Origin: Lachnospiraceae bacterium UBA1766
GTDB taxonomy: Bacteria > Bacillota > Clostridia > Lachnospirales > Lachnospiraceae
Reading direction: 5' to 3'
DNA: 64,000 nt
NCBI GenBank assembly: GCA_002314715.1
Contig: DCGY01000027.1
Span: 27,278 to 91,277, forward strand
The notes beneath the pieces are model-generated. The model was not told the origin of the DNA. It was given only the letters and a program-made list of their open reading frames with translations, and made no database searches. Shown here one piece after another: positions 8,241 through 16,458 of the stretch; the stretch's first letter is position 1; the number at the start of each line of letters is the position of its first letter. A program made the translations under genes and the position numbers.

Positions 8241-9431
8241 TTATTTAATTTCCAGGTCCTTCCAACCATCGGAAGGAACAATTGCAACATATGTAGTACC
8301 GGTATTTAATACAATTTCTTCTCCGGTCGCTTTCACCTTATAAACCGTCTGAGCTTCCTCGGATTCCTTGCTCCAGGTAATCGGAATTGCCTTTCCATTG
8401 GTAACAAACCATCCATCCTCACCACTGCCTACTACGTTATAAACCATGTAACCATTCTTATCATACTCATAAAAGTCACAAGACTGGATAATCAAATTCT
8501 TGAAGGTAGTTACCTTGTTGTCATCCAGAGGATCAACATGATACTGACCATACTCATAATAATCATAGGTCTTGCTATCTGCATTATAGTACAGTTTGGA
8601 ACCGTTATGCGGGAAAGGAAGCTCTACCTGTGAAGCAACGATTACATCTGCCATATTCCCCAAATCATATTCCTTATTGGAGAACTTAAAATGAGGGCCG
8701 GTGTAGTATTCATTGTAATTCATATCCAGTCCTGCATTCGCAATACGCTTCTTGAGTCCCGGATATTTCGCTCCGGTGGTAGGATTCTGATAATCCTCAT
8801 AAGTAACATACTCTGTAAATTCGGAAGCCTTACCGTTTGAATATCTTGCAAAACCGCCACTGATGTTTGCATTGTAGGGTCTGGTTAAATACTCATCAAT
8901 ATAGAAAGGACCTCCATCGTGCAACAATACAGCATTGTACTCTACTGCAAGCATAAAGTTGGTAGGACGTACACTTCGAATACTACCAAACTGGGTAATA
9001 TTCTGATAATCCTTCTTAATTACCATTAAACGGGTTACACGACCGTTTGCGGTACTGTTCATCATCTCGTAAACAATATCGGCACTATTTACTCCATAAT
9101 GGGGAAGTGCCTTACTCTCGTTGTCCACCATAACCGCTACAGGACGCTGATTCTTGTATACTTCGTCAATCCACTCATTGGTTAATTCACTGCGGTATAA
9201 GCCTTCTGCCGGTGGAATGTCCGGTTCTTCCACAGATTCTTCCACGCTGGAGGCTATTACCTCCTCTGTCTTGGATTCAACCTGTTCACTGGAAGGAACA
9301 TACTCTGATTCAATTACTTCGATTGGCTTTAATACGTCGGTAATATTGTTTTCCGGTGTTTCGCCGCCGCAAGCAGCAGTTGCCACGCATAAAGTCAAAG
9401 CAAATAATGCTAACAAACTCTTCTTTTTCAC
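8241..9431 (-). CDS. DUF3048 (YerB-like) lipoprotein
   Basis: An exported lipoprotein: a KKK start, hydrophobic SLLALFALTLCVATAAC with the lipobox Cys, a Glu/Ser-rich linker to about residue 75, then a DUF3048-like domain with RPVAVMVDNESKALPHYGVNSAD split by family-typical GSIRSVRPTN and HDGGP. YerB-type proteins are envelope proteins of unknown biochemical role. The start is placed at the GTG at 9431, about 8 nt downstream of AAAGGGG; an ATG at 9467 would overlap the esterase gene and has no ribosome binding site. It follows the esterase by 14 bases, so the pair shares one promoter. Confidence 0.85.
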   Translation of the reverse strand: MKKKSLLALFALTLCVATAACGGETPENNITDVLKPIEVIESEYVPSSEQVESKTEEVIASSVEESVEEPDIPPAEGLYRSELTNEWIDEVYKNQRPVAVMVDNESKALPHYGVNSADIVYEMMNSTANGRVTRLMVIKKDYQNITQFGSIRSVRPTNFMLAVEYNAVLLHDGGPFYIDEYLTRPYNANISGGFARYSNGKASEFTEYVTYEDYQNPTTGAKYPGLKKRIANAGLDMNYNEYYTGPHFKFSNKEYDLGNMADVIVASQVELPFPHNGSKLYYNADSKTYDYYEYGQYHVDPLDDNKVTTFKNLIIQSCDFYEYDKNGYMVYNVVGSGEDGWFVTNGKAIPITWSKESEEAQTVYKVKATGEEIVLNTGTTYVAIVPSDGWKDLEIK

Positions 9432-9445
9432 ACGTTTTTCCCCTT

Positions 9446-10237
9446 TTATTTTATTTCGAGTGCCCACTTAATGGAAGGCTCCAGCATTTTATTCCAGAAA
9501 TTGAAATCATGAATGCCGGTATCCTTTACAAATGTGTGTTTCACTCCCTTTTCTGTCAAATAATCACTCATTTGGCAGTTTGGCCCAAACAGGAAATCTT
9601 CTGTACCACAGGCCATAAAAATTTCAGGAATTTCTTTTTTCTCTTCCTGTAACTTCTCCAATAAATATTTGGGATTGGTATCGCTTTCGGAAAGCTTCTT
9701 GGGATCACCAAACATCAAAGCATAATACTCGTAATTGGCCATACCATTGTCAAATCCCGGTTCCATGGTTGATACCATGTCGGAAATCAATGCGGAAGAC
9801 AAAGCAATGCACTTGCTGATTCGCTCCGGGAACTGAAGCGCCGTATGTAACGCTCCGAAACCTCCCATGGACAATCCTCCGATAAAGGTATCCTCTCTCT
9901 TGTCGGAGATACCAAAGGTAGAACATACATATGCCGGTAATTCTTTTCCGATGAAGTCCGCATACTTTCTACCGGTTGCAATATTGTTATTATAAAAGCT
10001 ATTCTCACCGGAGGGTAATAATACCGCTAAATTGTATTTGGACGCCAGCGCATAAATATCACTGTAATACAACCAGTCTCCGGAAAATCCACAATACCCG
10101 TGGAGCAAAATTAAAAGCTTCATGGGGCGCTTAAAGTACTCTGATTTTTCTCCTGCCACATCATTGGGCAAAATCAGTTTGAAACTGACACTTCGGCTCA
10201 AGGATGTAGAAAAGAACTCCATATTTGCTAATGCCAT
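9446..10237 (-). CDS. Esterase D / tributyrin-esterase family alpha/beta hydrolase
   Basis: A 263-residue hydrolase with the oxyanion segment LILLHGYCGFSGDW, the nucleophile elbow GGLSMGGFGAL, and late acid and His residues in ACGTEDFLFG and TGIHDFNFW. There is no signal peptide, so it should be cytoplasmic. The family (EstA/FrmB-like) hydrolyses short acyl esters; some members act on feruloyl or acetyl esters of sugars. The start at 10237 has AGGTAAGTGGA upstream. It is the first gene of a two-gene unit with the DUF3048 lipoprotein. Confidence 0.85.
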   Translation of the reverse strand: MALANMEFFSTSLSRSVSFKLILPNDVAGEKSEYFKRPMKLLILLHGYCGFSGDWLYYSDIYALASKYNLAVLLPSGENSFYNNNIATGRKYADFIGKELPAYVCSTFGISDKREDTFIGGLSMGGFGALHTALQFPERISKCIALSSALISDMVSTMEPGFDNGMANYEYYALMFGDPKKLSESDTNPKYLLEKLQEEKKEIPEIFMACGTEDFLFGPNCQMSDYLTEKGVKHTFVKDTGIHDFNFWNKMLEPSIKWALEIK

Positions 10238-10267
10238 TCCACTTACCTGCTTTCATATTTTGTCAAT

Positions 10268-10296
10268 ATTATACCCCTTTTTCCCCTTTGTTACAA
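10268..10296 (-). promoter_or_regulatory. Promoter of esterase-DUF3048 unit
   Basis: TTGTAA (10291-10296), 17-bp spacer, perfect TATAAT (10268-10273) on the minus strand, about 30 bases before the esterase start. Confidence 0.75.
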
Positions 10297-10316
10297 GCAT
10301 TTTCTCCCAATTAAAG

Positions 10317-10347
10317 GGGAGTTGTATCTTTTTTTGATACAACTCCC
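10317..10347 (-). terminator. Perfect hairpin after the first GntR-ABC cassette
   Basis: A 12-bp perfect stem GGGAGTTGTATC/GATACAACTCCC with a homopolymer loop (T on plus, A on minus), 12 bases beyond the stop of the 10359 permease. No strong T run follows on the minus strand, so termination efficiency is uncertain; it may also act as a 3' end stabiliser. Confidence 0.6.
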
Positions 10348-10358
10348 ACATTTTGTAA

Positions 10359-11048
10359 CTAATTCAATTTATTGCGTAACAGCATACCTAATGCGTGCTT
10401 GTCAAAAGGCTTTTTTCGAAGCAAATAAGCCAAGCCCCAGGCAACGAAGAAGCTGCCTGTCATAATCAGGAATCCTCCAATGGTTCCTACCCATGTAGGG
10501 ACCTTTTTAAGCAGTTCCATACTGATTATTCTTTTTTCCATATAAACCTTCCCAACCAAAAATACAACACAAAAAAACACAACACTTGCCGGCCAAAAAT
10601 AACGTGTACTCGCTACCGTGTATAATAAAACAAATGCGGATGTCATACCGGTAAGCAACATAATTCCTCCGAAAATCGGAATGTCTTTATAGCTGGTTTT
10701 GGATAACACCGCTGCAAAAATTGCGGTCAGCACAAAAATCATCGTTGCCAGGCATGCACTGACTCCCACAAATCCGCTCACGTCCAAAATCTTTCTCCGT
10801 CCCGAAGCAGCAATTAATTCCGTACAAGTCAGTTGCGGAACAGTCATCGAAAACATTAGCTGACCTGCTGTCAAAAAATAAATCCCTAAAAACAGAAGAT
10901 TTACGTTATTTTCCCCTAATGTTCCCATTCCGGACAGCATAAAATACGCGAAACCCATTAATTCAAAAAGAATTAAAATAACTATTGAGTAAACAAATGT
11001 TGGTACAAATCGCAACATCCGAAATGCCCATTTAATGTCTTGTATCAT
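10359..11048 (-). CDS. ABC transporter membrane subunit (first cassette, second permease)
   Basis: A 229-residue integral membrane protein with about six hydrophobic segments, for example FVYSIVILILFELMGFAYFM near the start and IGGFLIMTGSFFVAWGLAYLL near the end. There are no motifs that name a substrate. It overlaps the upstream permease by 17 bases and starts at the ATG at 11048, with GGAGG 9 nt before it. The GntR-ATPase-permease-permease order matches YtrA-type export cassettes of Firmicutes, often induced by cell-wall antibiotics or cationic peptides. That link is inferred from family and order. Confidence 0.75.
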   Translation of the reverse strand: MIQDIKWAFRMLRFVPTFVYSIVILILFELMGFAYFMLSGMGTLGENNVNLLFLGIYFLTAGQLMFSMTVPQLTCTELIAASGRRKILDVSGFVGVSACLATMIFVLTAIFAAVLSKTSYKDIPIFGGIMLLTGMTSAFVLLYTVASTRYFWPASVVFFCVVFLVGKVYMEKRIISMELLKKVPTWVGTIGGFLIMTGSFFVAWGLAYLLRKKPFDKHALGMLLRNKLN

Positions 11049-11703
11049 AATAACTTTCCTCCATTTTTTTCAAAGCAAACCATATATTCAAGAATAGCAA
11101 TCCGGCCATAAGACATATATTGATTCCAACCCAAATCAATGAATTGAGCAATATCATATTGTACAAAAAAGAAACGATACCGATTACCAGATTCATTGCA
11201 TAGGCAAGTGCCAGATTTCCCCAAAACACGGTAAAAAATCTTGCGATAAAACATCCTAAATAGATAAAAATCAGTCCCAGAGTAACCGTTACCCCAATAG
11301 ATACCATCATTTCCCAATCCAACTCCAGATTCCCATAAATCCTTCCGTATAAAATATCAATCACACTAATCATTACCATCGTAAAACATTTCCGGATGCC
11401 GTCCATCACCAGCACATCCCGATACAATTTTGTCCCCTTGTTTGATACCTTTAAAAAATCCAGCTGCACCATCTTACGATTATTACAGCCACCCAACAAA
11501 AACCAGTCGAAGATCACCTCGCAGGCCATGCAGCCGAATACTAAAAGGGAAAGGGGAATCAACGCATTCAATTTTAATTCCGGTTGCAATCCAAAAAATC
11601 CGTTTTGTAAACCGATGCAACACACTATAGCGCAAAGTGGATATACCAGCCAAATAAACAGCCGATATATTCCGGAGCAATAAATTCGATAATTATGTAA
11701 CAT
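11032..11703 (-). CDS. ABC transporter membrane subunit (first cassette, first permease)
   Basis: A hydrophobic protein of about 223 residues with roughly six membrane segments (for example LFIWLVYPLCAIVCCIGL and ALIPLSLLVFGCMACEVIF). The substrate is unknown. The start is placed at the ATG at 11703, preceded by AGGGGAGAAGAAT; an ATG at 11760 would lie inside the ATPase gene. It follows the ATPase stop by 11 bases and overlaps the next permease by 17, so the two permeases are probably made in equal amounts and form a heterodimer. Confidence 0.75.
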   Translation of the reverse strand: MLHNYRIYCSGIYRLFIWLVYPLCAIVCCIGLQNGFFGLQPELKLNALIPLSLLVFGCMACEVIFDWFLLGGCNNRKMVQLDFLKVSNKGTKLYRDVLVMDGIRKCFTMVMISVIDILYGRIYGNLELDWEMMVSIGVTVTLGLIFIYLGCFIARFFTVFWGNLALAYAMNLVIGIVSFLYNMILLNSLIWVGINICLMAGLLFLNIWFALKKMEESYYDTRH

Positions 11704-11714
11704 ATTCTTCTCCC

Positions 11715-12599
11715 CTAAAAATCCATGATAGACGAATGGGCTTTCATTAAACCCACGCAAATTTGGGACAGTGTGGCCGTTTCATATGCAACCTTTACCC
11801 CTGCAAGACGATCTAACTTGCTGCTCTCGCACAATCCTTCAAATCCATAGTTGCTTTTATTGATTCCAAGGAGAACATTCTTGCAGGCGTCATAATCTGC
11901 CGTTTCTCCCTTCACCAGGATGTATTTTTCCTTTAATTCCTCTACAAACCCTTGCTCCAAAATCGAACCTTTATCCATAATAATTGCATAATCGGTTACA
12001 TTTTCCATATCGGAAATATTGTGGGTTGAAAAGAAAACACTGCGTTCTCCCTGACCCTCCTCAATGTATTTATGGATAATATCACATAGCTTGCTTCGCA
12101 TCAAAGGATCCAGGGGCGATGCCGGTTCATCCAACATCAATAAATCCGTCTTTCTGGAAAGAACTCCTGCCAGCATTAATTTCACCTTGTTTCCGTCTGA
12201 CAAGCCTTTAATAGACTTAACATTGTTTACCGGAATATCCAATGCCGTAATAATCTTATCGTATCTTGCTTCATCGAAATCATCGAAAAGTGCCTTATTG
12301 ATTTCCTTTACCTGCTTCGTGCTCCAATTACTGAAATAATAGTTGCTGGTGGAAGTATATCCGATTCGGTCGCGAACACCTTCGTCCTCCAAGCCCTTTC
12401 CTTCAAAGTAAACCACTTCTCCTTTAAAATCTCTGCGGATTCCGGAAAGGATGTTCAGTAAGGTAGTCTTACCGGCTCCGTTCTCTCCAATCAGTGCCGT
12501 GGAAAAACCTTTTGGTATTTCGAACTTCTCCACATTTAAGGTAAATCCTTTATATTTTTTCACAATACTCTTTGCTGTTAAAATTGATTCAAATTCCAT
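11715..12599 (-). CDS. ABC transporter ATPase (first GntR cassette)
   Basis: A 294-residue ATPase with Walker A GENGAGKTTLLN, a diverged signature LSDGNKVKLML instead of LSGGQ, Walker B LLMLDEPASPLD and the switch His in FFSTHNISD. The C-terminal 60 or so residues extend beyond the nucleotide-binding fold. It energises the two small permeases that follow. It lies 16 bases after the GntR gene, so the regulator and transporter are one operon and the regulator controls its own synthesis. Confidence 0.88.
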   Translation of the reverse strand: MEFESILTAKSIVKKYKGFTLNVEKFEIPKGFSTALIGENGAGKTTLLNILSGIRRDFKGEVVYFEGKGLEDEGVRDRIGYTSTSNYYFSNWSTKQVKEINKALFDDFDEARYDKIITALDIPVNNVKSIKGLSDGNKVKLMLAGVLSRKTDLLMLDEPASPLDPLMRSKLCDIIHKYIEEGQGERSVFFSTHNISDMENVTDYAIIMDKGSILEQGFVEELKEKYILVKGETADYDACKNVLLGINKSNYGFEGLCESSKLDRLAGVKVAYETATLSQICVGLMKAHSSIMDF

Positions 12600-12615
12600 T
12601 TCTGATTCCCCTCTT

Positions 12616-12990
12616 TTATTCTTCCGTTACACCCTGTAGGGTTTCTAACATCATAACCAATTCTTCTCCGGTAAGCCCTGCAATCTTTGCTGCATGAATG
12701 GCTTCCAATAAAGATTCTTCCACTTTTCTCATATGCTGCTCCTTTAACATTTCACTGTCCTGGGCATTGACATAATATCCCTTGCCCTGCATGGCTGTTA
12801 CCAATCCTTCACTCTGAAGTATTTCGTAGGCCTTCATAGTAGTAATCACACTAATCTTTAAATCCGCCGCCAATCCACGAATGGAAGGAAGGTATTCACC
12901 ATCTTTATATTTACCGTTTAAAATCTCTTCTTTAAACTGATCTGCTATCTGCTGATAAATCGGCACTCCCGAGCTTTGTAATAACTTCAC
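12616..12990 (-). CDS. YtrA-type GntR transcriptional regulator
   Basis: A 124-residue regulator: N-terminal winged helix (about 10-75) with PIYQQIADQFKEEI, YLPSIRGLAADLKIS and VTAMQGKGYYVN, followed by a short C-terminal dimerisation region of about 45 residues. The short tail, with no ligand-binding domain, defines the YtrA subfamily. It is the first gene of the cassette and is preceded by a strong promoter with an AT-rich inverted repeat, consistent with autorepression. Confidence 0.9.
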   Translation of the reverse strand: MKLLQSSGVPIYQQIADQFKEEILNGKYKDGEYLPSIRGLAADLKISVITTMKAYEILQSEGLVTAMQGKGYYVNAQDSEMLKEQHMRKVEESLLEAIHAAKIAGLTGEELVMMLETLQGVTEE

Positions 12991-13024
12991 TGTTTTCTCC
13001 TTTCGTTTTACTGTTTATATGTTA

Positions 13025-13053
13025 TATATACACCTATATCAGTTGTATGTCAA
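13025..13053 (-). promoter_or_regulatory. Promoter and putative operator of first GntR-ABC cassette
   Basis: TTGACA (13048-13053), 17-bp spacer, TATATA (13025-13030) on the minus strand. The -10 lies in an AT-rich inverted repeat with core TGT-TATATAT-ACA, and wider arms ACTGTTTATA (13010-13019) and TATATCAGT (13035-13043). The overlap with the -10 suits repression by the adjacent GntR protein. Confidence 0.65.
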
Positions 13054-13081
13054 CAGTTTTTTTATTTTATTGCTTCACGAA

Positions 13082-13224
13082 GGCGTCGCTTGTTTTCTTT
13101 CCTCTTAATTCACAATTCCCTTCCGCCTTCGGCGTAAGTCGCAGCTTCGCTGCTTCCGCAATTGCTTCATATACACTCGGGTGAAAACAAATGCCGCCTT
13201 CGGCGTCGCTTGTTTTCTTTCCTC
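13082..13224. repeat. 23-bp direct repeat pair with small GC-rich hairpins
   Basis: An identical 23-base sequence occurs at 13082-13104 and 13202-13224, 120 bases apart. Between them are short GC-rich hairpins with TTC loops: CGCCTTCGGCG (about 13124-13134), GCAGCTTCGCTGC (about 13141-13153) and a second CGCCTTCGGCG by the second copy. I see no coding sequence in 13054-13233. It looks like a REP-like intergenic repeat. Confidence 0.7.
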
Positions 13225-13233
13225 GCTATAAGA

Positions 13234-13260
13234 AAGGACATCGGCAAAACCGATGTCCTT
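13234..13260 (-). terminator. Terminator of the 23339-13273 operon
   Basis: A perfect 11-bp stem AAGGACATCGG (13234-13244) and CCGATGTCCTT (13250-13260), 12 bases after the PAP2 stop. The downstream T content on the minus strand is modest. Confidence 0.75.
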
Positions 13261-13272
13261 GTAAAATAATCT

Positions 13273-13830
13273 TTATTTATTTTTCTTTCCAAACTTCGAA
13301 GCAAGCTTCGGCGTCAACCACTCTAACAGCTTGCAACCCACATATGCAGATGCCACACCAAGAAGCAAACCACACAAAACATCCGTAGGATAATGTACAT
13401 ACAGATACATTCTGGAAAATGCAATCAACGCGGAAAGAATTGCTGTGGGAATCCACGCCTTACATTTGATAAAGAACAATGCTCCCACCGTTGCAAAAGC
13501 CGCACCGGTATGTCCGGATGGGAAGGAATAGTCCGTAGGCGCCTTAATCAAAAGCAGGGACTTCATGGCCTCATTTACATCGTAAGGTCTGGTTCTGGCA
13601 ATCAATGGCTTTAATGCCACATTACAGATTAATGCCTCCACTACAAGGCTAAGCGCAATGGCACCGCCAATTTTTCTGGTCTTCGGGAAACACAACAGGA
13701 TTATACTGGCCAAAATCCATAAAATTCCCGCATCACCCAAATGGGTAATAAAAATCATGATAGGGTCTAAAATCCCCCCTGCCATATTCTGTTGGATAAA
13801 ATCCAAAATTGGTAATTCTGCTACATTCAT
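13273..13830 (-). CDS. PAP2-family membrane phosphatase
   Basis: A 185-residue membrane protein with the three-part PAP2 signature KPLIARTRP (about 73-81), PSGHT (about 103-107) and SRMYLYVHYPTDV (about 138-150), among five or six membrane helices. Such proteins dephosphorylate lipid phosphates; small ones like this often recycle undecaprenyl diphosphate. The start has AGGAAGG upstream. It lies 49 bases after the Cys-Ala-tailed protein gene with no clear terminator between, so it may be the last gene of that operon. Confidence 0.85.
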   Translation of the reverse strand: MNVAELPILDFIQQNMAGGILDPIMIFITHLGDAGILWILASIILLCFPKTRKIGGAIALSLVVEALICNVALKPLIARTRPYDVNEAMKSLLLIKAPTDYSFPSGHTGAAFATVGALFFIKCKAWIPTAILSALIAFSRMYLYVHYPTDVLCGLLLGVASAYVGCKLLEWLTPKLASKFGKKNK

Positions 13831-13879
13831 ATTATGCTGCCTTCCTAAGTATATTCATTTAACGCCCTTAAAGGCTAAC

Positions 13880-15082
13880 CTATTTACGTGTTTTTGTCAA
13901 CCGCTCCAACATTCTTAATTTCAGATCGGTATTATAAAAATCCTTGGTGGAACATCCTGCACGTCCGCCACCGGCACAAGCACAGGCACAAGCGCAGGCG
14001 CAGGCACAGGAACTGTGCGCACAACTGCTGTGATGGGTTGTATTTACCGGTCTGGGTCTGGGAGTACGTATTACATTTACACGTACATAGGTATGGGGGG
14101 AGCTACCATAATGATAGGTGCCCTCTGTGGAATACTTCAAGGCCTCCTGGTCCTGCTTGGGCGTCTTGGTCTCCTGAATCACCTCTGTACTTTTAATCAT
14201 ACTGCGTCCGCAATGAGCACATTTGTCCATGCCCTCGGTTCTTTCACCGCCACAGCCCTGACAAACCGGGTAGTACTCAATCTTGGTACGGGTAATTTTG
14301 GTATCATAAGTTACACCCAGTTTCGCCTGGGAAGAATATCCTGCAATACTGGTCATTGCACAGATAAAAATAATCACAGCCAAAATCACAAAAAACGCAA
14401 TGGCACCCGCTGTCGCGTCACTCATCTCCGAGGTTTCGCCACTACTTTCCTCATACATTTTGGATGGGTCAAATTGGAATGCGTCATTGGGATAAATGAC
14501 ATGAATTGTATATTTTTCGTCCGCTTTTAAAGACGTACTCCAATTCAGATATCCATCTTCCAGGATACATCCCTCACTCCAGCTGTCTACCTGATCCGCA
14601 TTCCAACGTATGGTCAGATTCTCAACCGCAATCTCCGAAAACCAGCCGGGGGTAAAGGTAAACTTCGTTTGACCGGAAGCCGGAGAATTCATCTGATACG
14701 TATAATCCTGGACCACCTGGAAATCAAAGCTGATTACTTCCGGAGCTTCATAACTTTTATTAAAATATATTTTCGCCTTGGATTCCGAACCGGTGGTCAT
14801 ACTCATTGACACGATATTATCGGACATCTTTTTATAACTAATATAATGTTTATTCGGTGTACCGACTTGTACCCAGCTGACTGCGCCTGCGTTCTTGGAC
14901 TCCAGAACCTTCCAATCGATATGATAGTTCAGAACCAATGTGGCATCGTCCTGCACGTCCACTGTAATCACATAATTGATAATTTTATCTGTCGGGGTTG
15001 CTGCAGAAGCCGAAACATCCGCTCTCCAAAAGAGGACCATAACCAACAGCCCGAAAAGAAGCATTTTCAGTTTATTTTTCAT
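13880..15082 (-). CDS. Membrane protein with cytoplasmic zinc ribbon and (Cys-Ala)6 tail; candidate rSAM substrate
   Basis: A 400-residue protein I cannot name. It has a signal sequence (MKNKLKMLLFGLLVMVLFW to ASAAT), an extracellular beta-rich domain at about 30-215 somewhat like DUF2207 N-termini, one membrane helix at about 222-245 (AIAFFVILAVIIFICAM), then a cytoplasmic part with a zinc ribbon CQGCGG...CAHCGRS at about 273-295. The tail has TTHHSSCAHSS followed by six consecutive Cys-Ala pairs, GGGRAGCS and a KDFY-containing end. The Cys and Ala codons vary (TGT/TGC, GCC/GCT), so the repeat is kept at protein level and is not a DNA slippage tract. Its ATG overlaps the stop of the radical SAM/SPASM gene by 11 bases, with AAGGAGGAG inside that gene. 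I infer that the tail is modified by that enzyme; a metal-binding tail is the main alternative. Confidence 0.75.
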   Translation of the reverse strand: MKNKLKMLLFGLLVMVLFWRADVSASAATPTDKIINYVITVDVQDDATLVLNYHIDWKVLESKNAGAVSWVQVGTPNKHYISYKKMSDNIVSMSMTTGSESKAKIYFNKSYEAPEVISFDFQVVQDYTYQMNSPASGQTKFTFTPGWFSEIAVENLTIRWNADQVDSWSEGCILEDGYLNWSTSLKADEKYTIHVIYPNDAFQFDPSKMYEESSGETSEMSDATAGAIAFFVILAVIIFICAMTSIAGYSSQAKLGVTYDTKITRTKIEYYPVCQGCGGERTEGMDKCAHCGRSMIKSTEVIQETKTPKQDQEALKYSTEGTYHYGSSPHTYVRVNVIRTPRPRPVNTTHHSSCAHSSCACACACACACAGGGRAGCSTKDFYNTDLKLRMLERLTKTRK

Positions 15083-16448
15083 GGCTCCTCCTTAATGGAC
15101 ACTCTCCCAGCATATTTGCCGAAAAAGCTCTCCGCTCTTTACATCTTTCCGAATTCCAAATTGTTTCCCAGGAATCCTGAAGTATATTTCCCAATACGTC
15201 ATCCGATAACCAGCTTTGACAGGGAACCACATTTCCGGAAGGAGTAACTGCCATATTGCTTAAGCAGGCGCCACAACTTGGAGTATTGATTCCCAATTCC
15301 TGAAAGAAGCTTTCCTCAATCCATCCGGGTGAAGTAAAGCTGATTTCCATCTCATTGGCAAAACAATAATCCACAGCCTCTTTTAAAATCTCTTTTATTT
15401 CCTCTTTTGACAATTGCAGTTGCTCGGATTCCTGTAGGCAGGCATTTCCGGTTGTAATCAATCCGGAACAGGTAACATATGTAACACCTAATTCTTTTAA
15501 GAATTTTAAGGTTTCCGTATAATCCTTGTTTGCCACACACAAAGGAGTGTTAATGCTGATATTTATTCCAACCTCCAAGGCATTTTTGATTCCCTGTAAG
15601 GTATCCTGATACTTGGCTGCCCCTACCAGTTTATTATGCACTTCCTCCTTTGCGGAATAAAAGGTAATCTGCATACTGTCTAAAGACGCCGCCTGCAATC
15701 GACTGCACAACTCCTTCGTCAAGCGAATGCCATTGGTATTTAATCGGGTTACAAACCACTTGGCATGCTCAACCAGTTCCACCAAATCCTCTCGCATAGT
15801 AGGTTCTCCTCCGGTAAAAGTCACCTGTGGAATACCGGCTATTCGACACTGATCAATGATTTTCATCCATTCCTTGGTGCCAAGTTCTTCTTCCTCTGCC
15901 TGCGTCTGACCGGCCGCATAGCAGTGAATACACTTCTGATTACAATGCCACTGTCCTTCCTTGGTCATGGCACTGACAAGCAAATCCATACGGTGAGGTG
16001 CACGCATAAAAGGAGCATACTCTCCAATGCTCAAATAGCCAATGGTTTCATCCACCTTTTCTCTGTAAGCTATTTGCTTAAATGCATTCATAATACGATA
16101 AATATCCGTTTCCAATCTTTTTTTACCGACAAACGGATATACCTTATGCACACCCTTTACAGTTGCCTGTAATATTTGTTTCGTATCCTCTTCGGAAATA
16201 GCTTTTCCATGGAACTTATTGATTTGCTTGATAAATTCTGTCAGGAGTACACTCCAGGACGCATTTACCGGAACAATATCCTGTCCGTTGATAATCGCAA
16301 CACTCTCCGCAGGTACTTTTTCTTCCGGCTTCGGCGGTATCATATGAATTCTGACCACACCGGGGCCTTCCGGATTCAAAGTGGTATGCAAAACTTCACC
16401 GTAGTTTTCCTTCGCATACTTTTTGAGTCTGTAATTCGTCAAAAACAT
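15072..16448 (-). CDS. Radical SAM/SPASM peptide-modifying enzyme with PqqD-like N-terminus
   Basis: A protein of about 458 residues. The central radical SAM domain has the cluster motif CNQKCIHC (C-x3-C-x2-C) and TFTGGEPTMRED. The C-terminal SPASM-type region has CGACLSN, GNVVPCQSW, a Cys near SERCKERR and GECPLRR, enough cysteines for auxiliary clusters. The first 150 or so residues contain a segment (about 75-115) that could be a PqqD-like peptide-recognition domain. Such enzymes modify ribosomal peptides, for example sactipeptides and ranthipeptides with Cys crosslinks. The start is taken at the ATG at 16448 after AGGGGG, 10 bases beyond the sensor-GGDEF stop. Overlap with the Cys-Ala-tailed gene makes that protein the obvious substrate. 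Confidence 0.85.
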   Translation of the reverse strand: MFLTNYRLKKYAKENYGEVLHTTLNPEGPGVVRIHMIPPKPEEKVPAESVAIINGQDIVPVNASWSVLLTEFIKQINKFHGKAISEEDTKQILQATVKGVHKVYPFVGKKRLETDIYRIMNAFKQIAYREKVDETIGYLSIGEYAPFMRAPHRMDLLVSAMTKEGQWHCNQKCIHCYAAGQTQAEEEELGTKEWMKIIDQCRIAGIPQVTFTGGEPTMREDLVELVEHAKWFVTRLNTNGIRLTKELCSRLQAASLDSMQITFYSAKEEVHNKLVGAAKYQDTLQGIKNALEVGINISINTPLCVANKDYTETLKFLKELGVTYVTCSGLITTGNACLQESEQLQLSKEEIKEILKEAVDYCFANEMEISFTSPGWIEESFFQELGINTPSCGACLSNMAVTPSGNVVPCQSWLSDDVLGNILQDSWETIWNSERCKERRAFSANMLGECPLRRSHEK

Positions 16449-16458
16449 GTTTTTCCCC

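Noticed and set aside
13950..14040. (Cys-Ala)6 region as a simple DNA microsatellite
   Set aside because: Codons alternate irregularly between TGT/TGC and GCC/GCT, so the DNA is not an exact repeat; the pattern is kept at the protein level.
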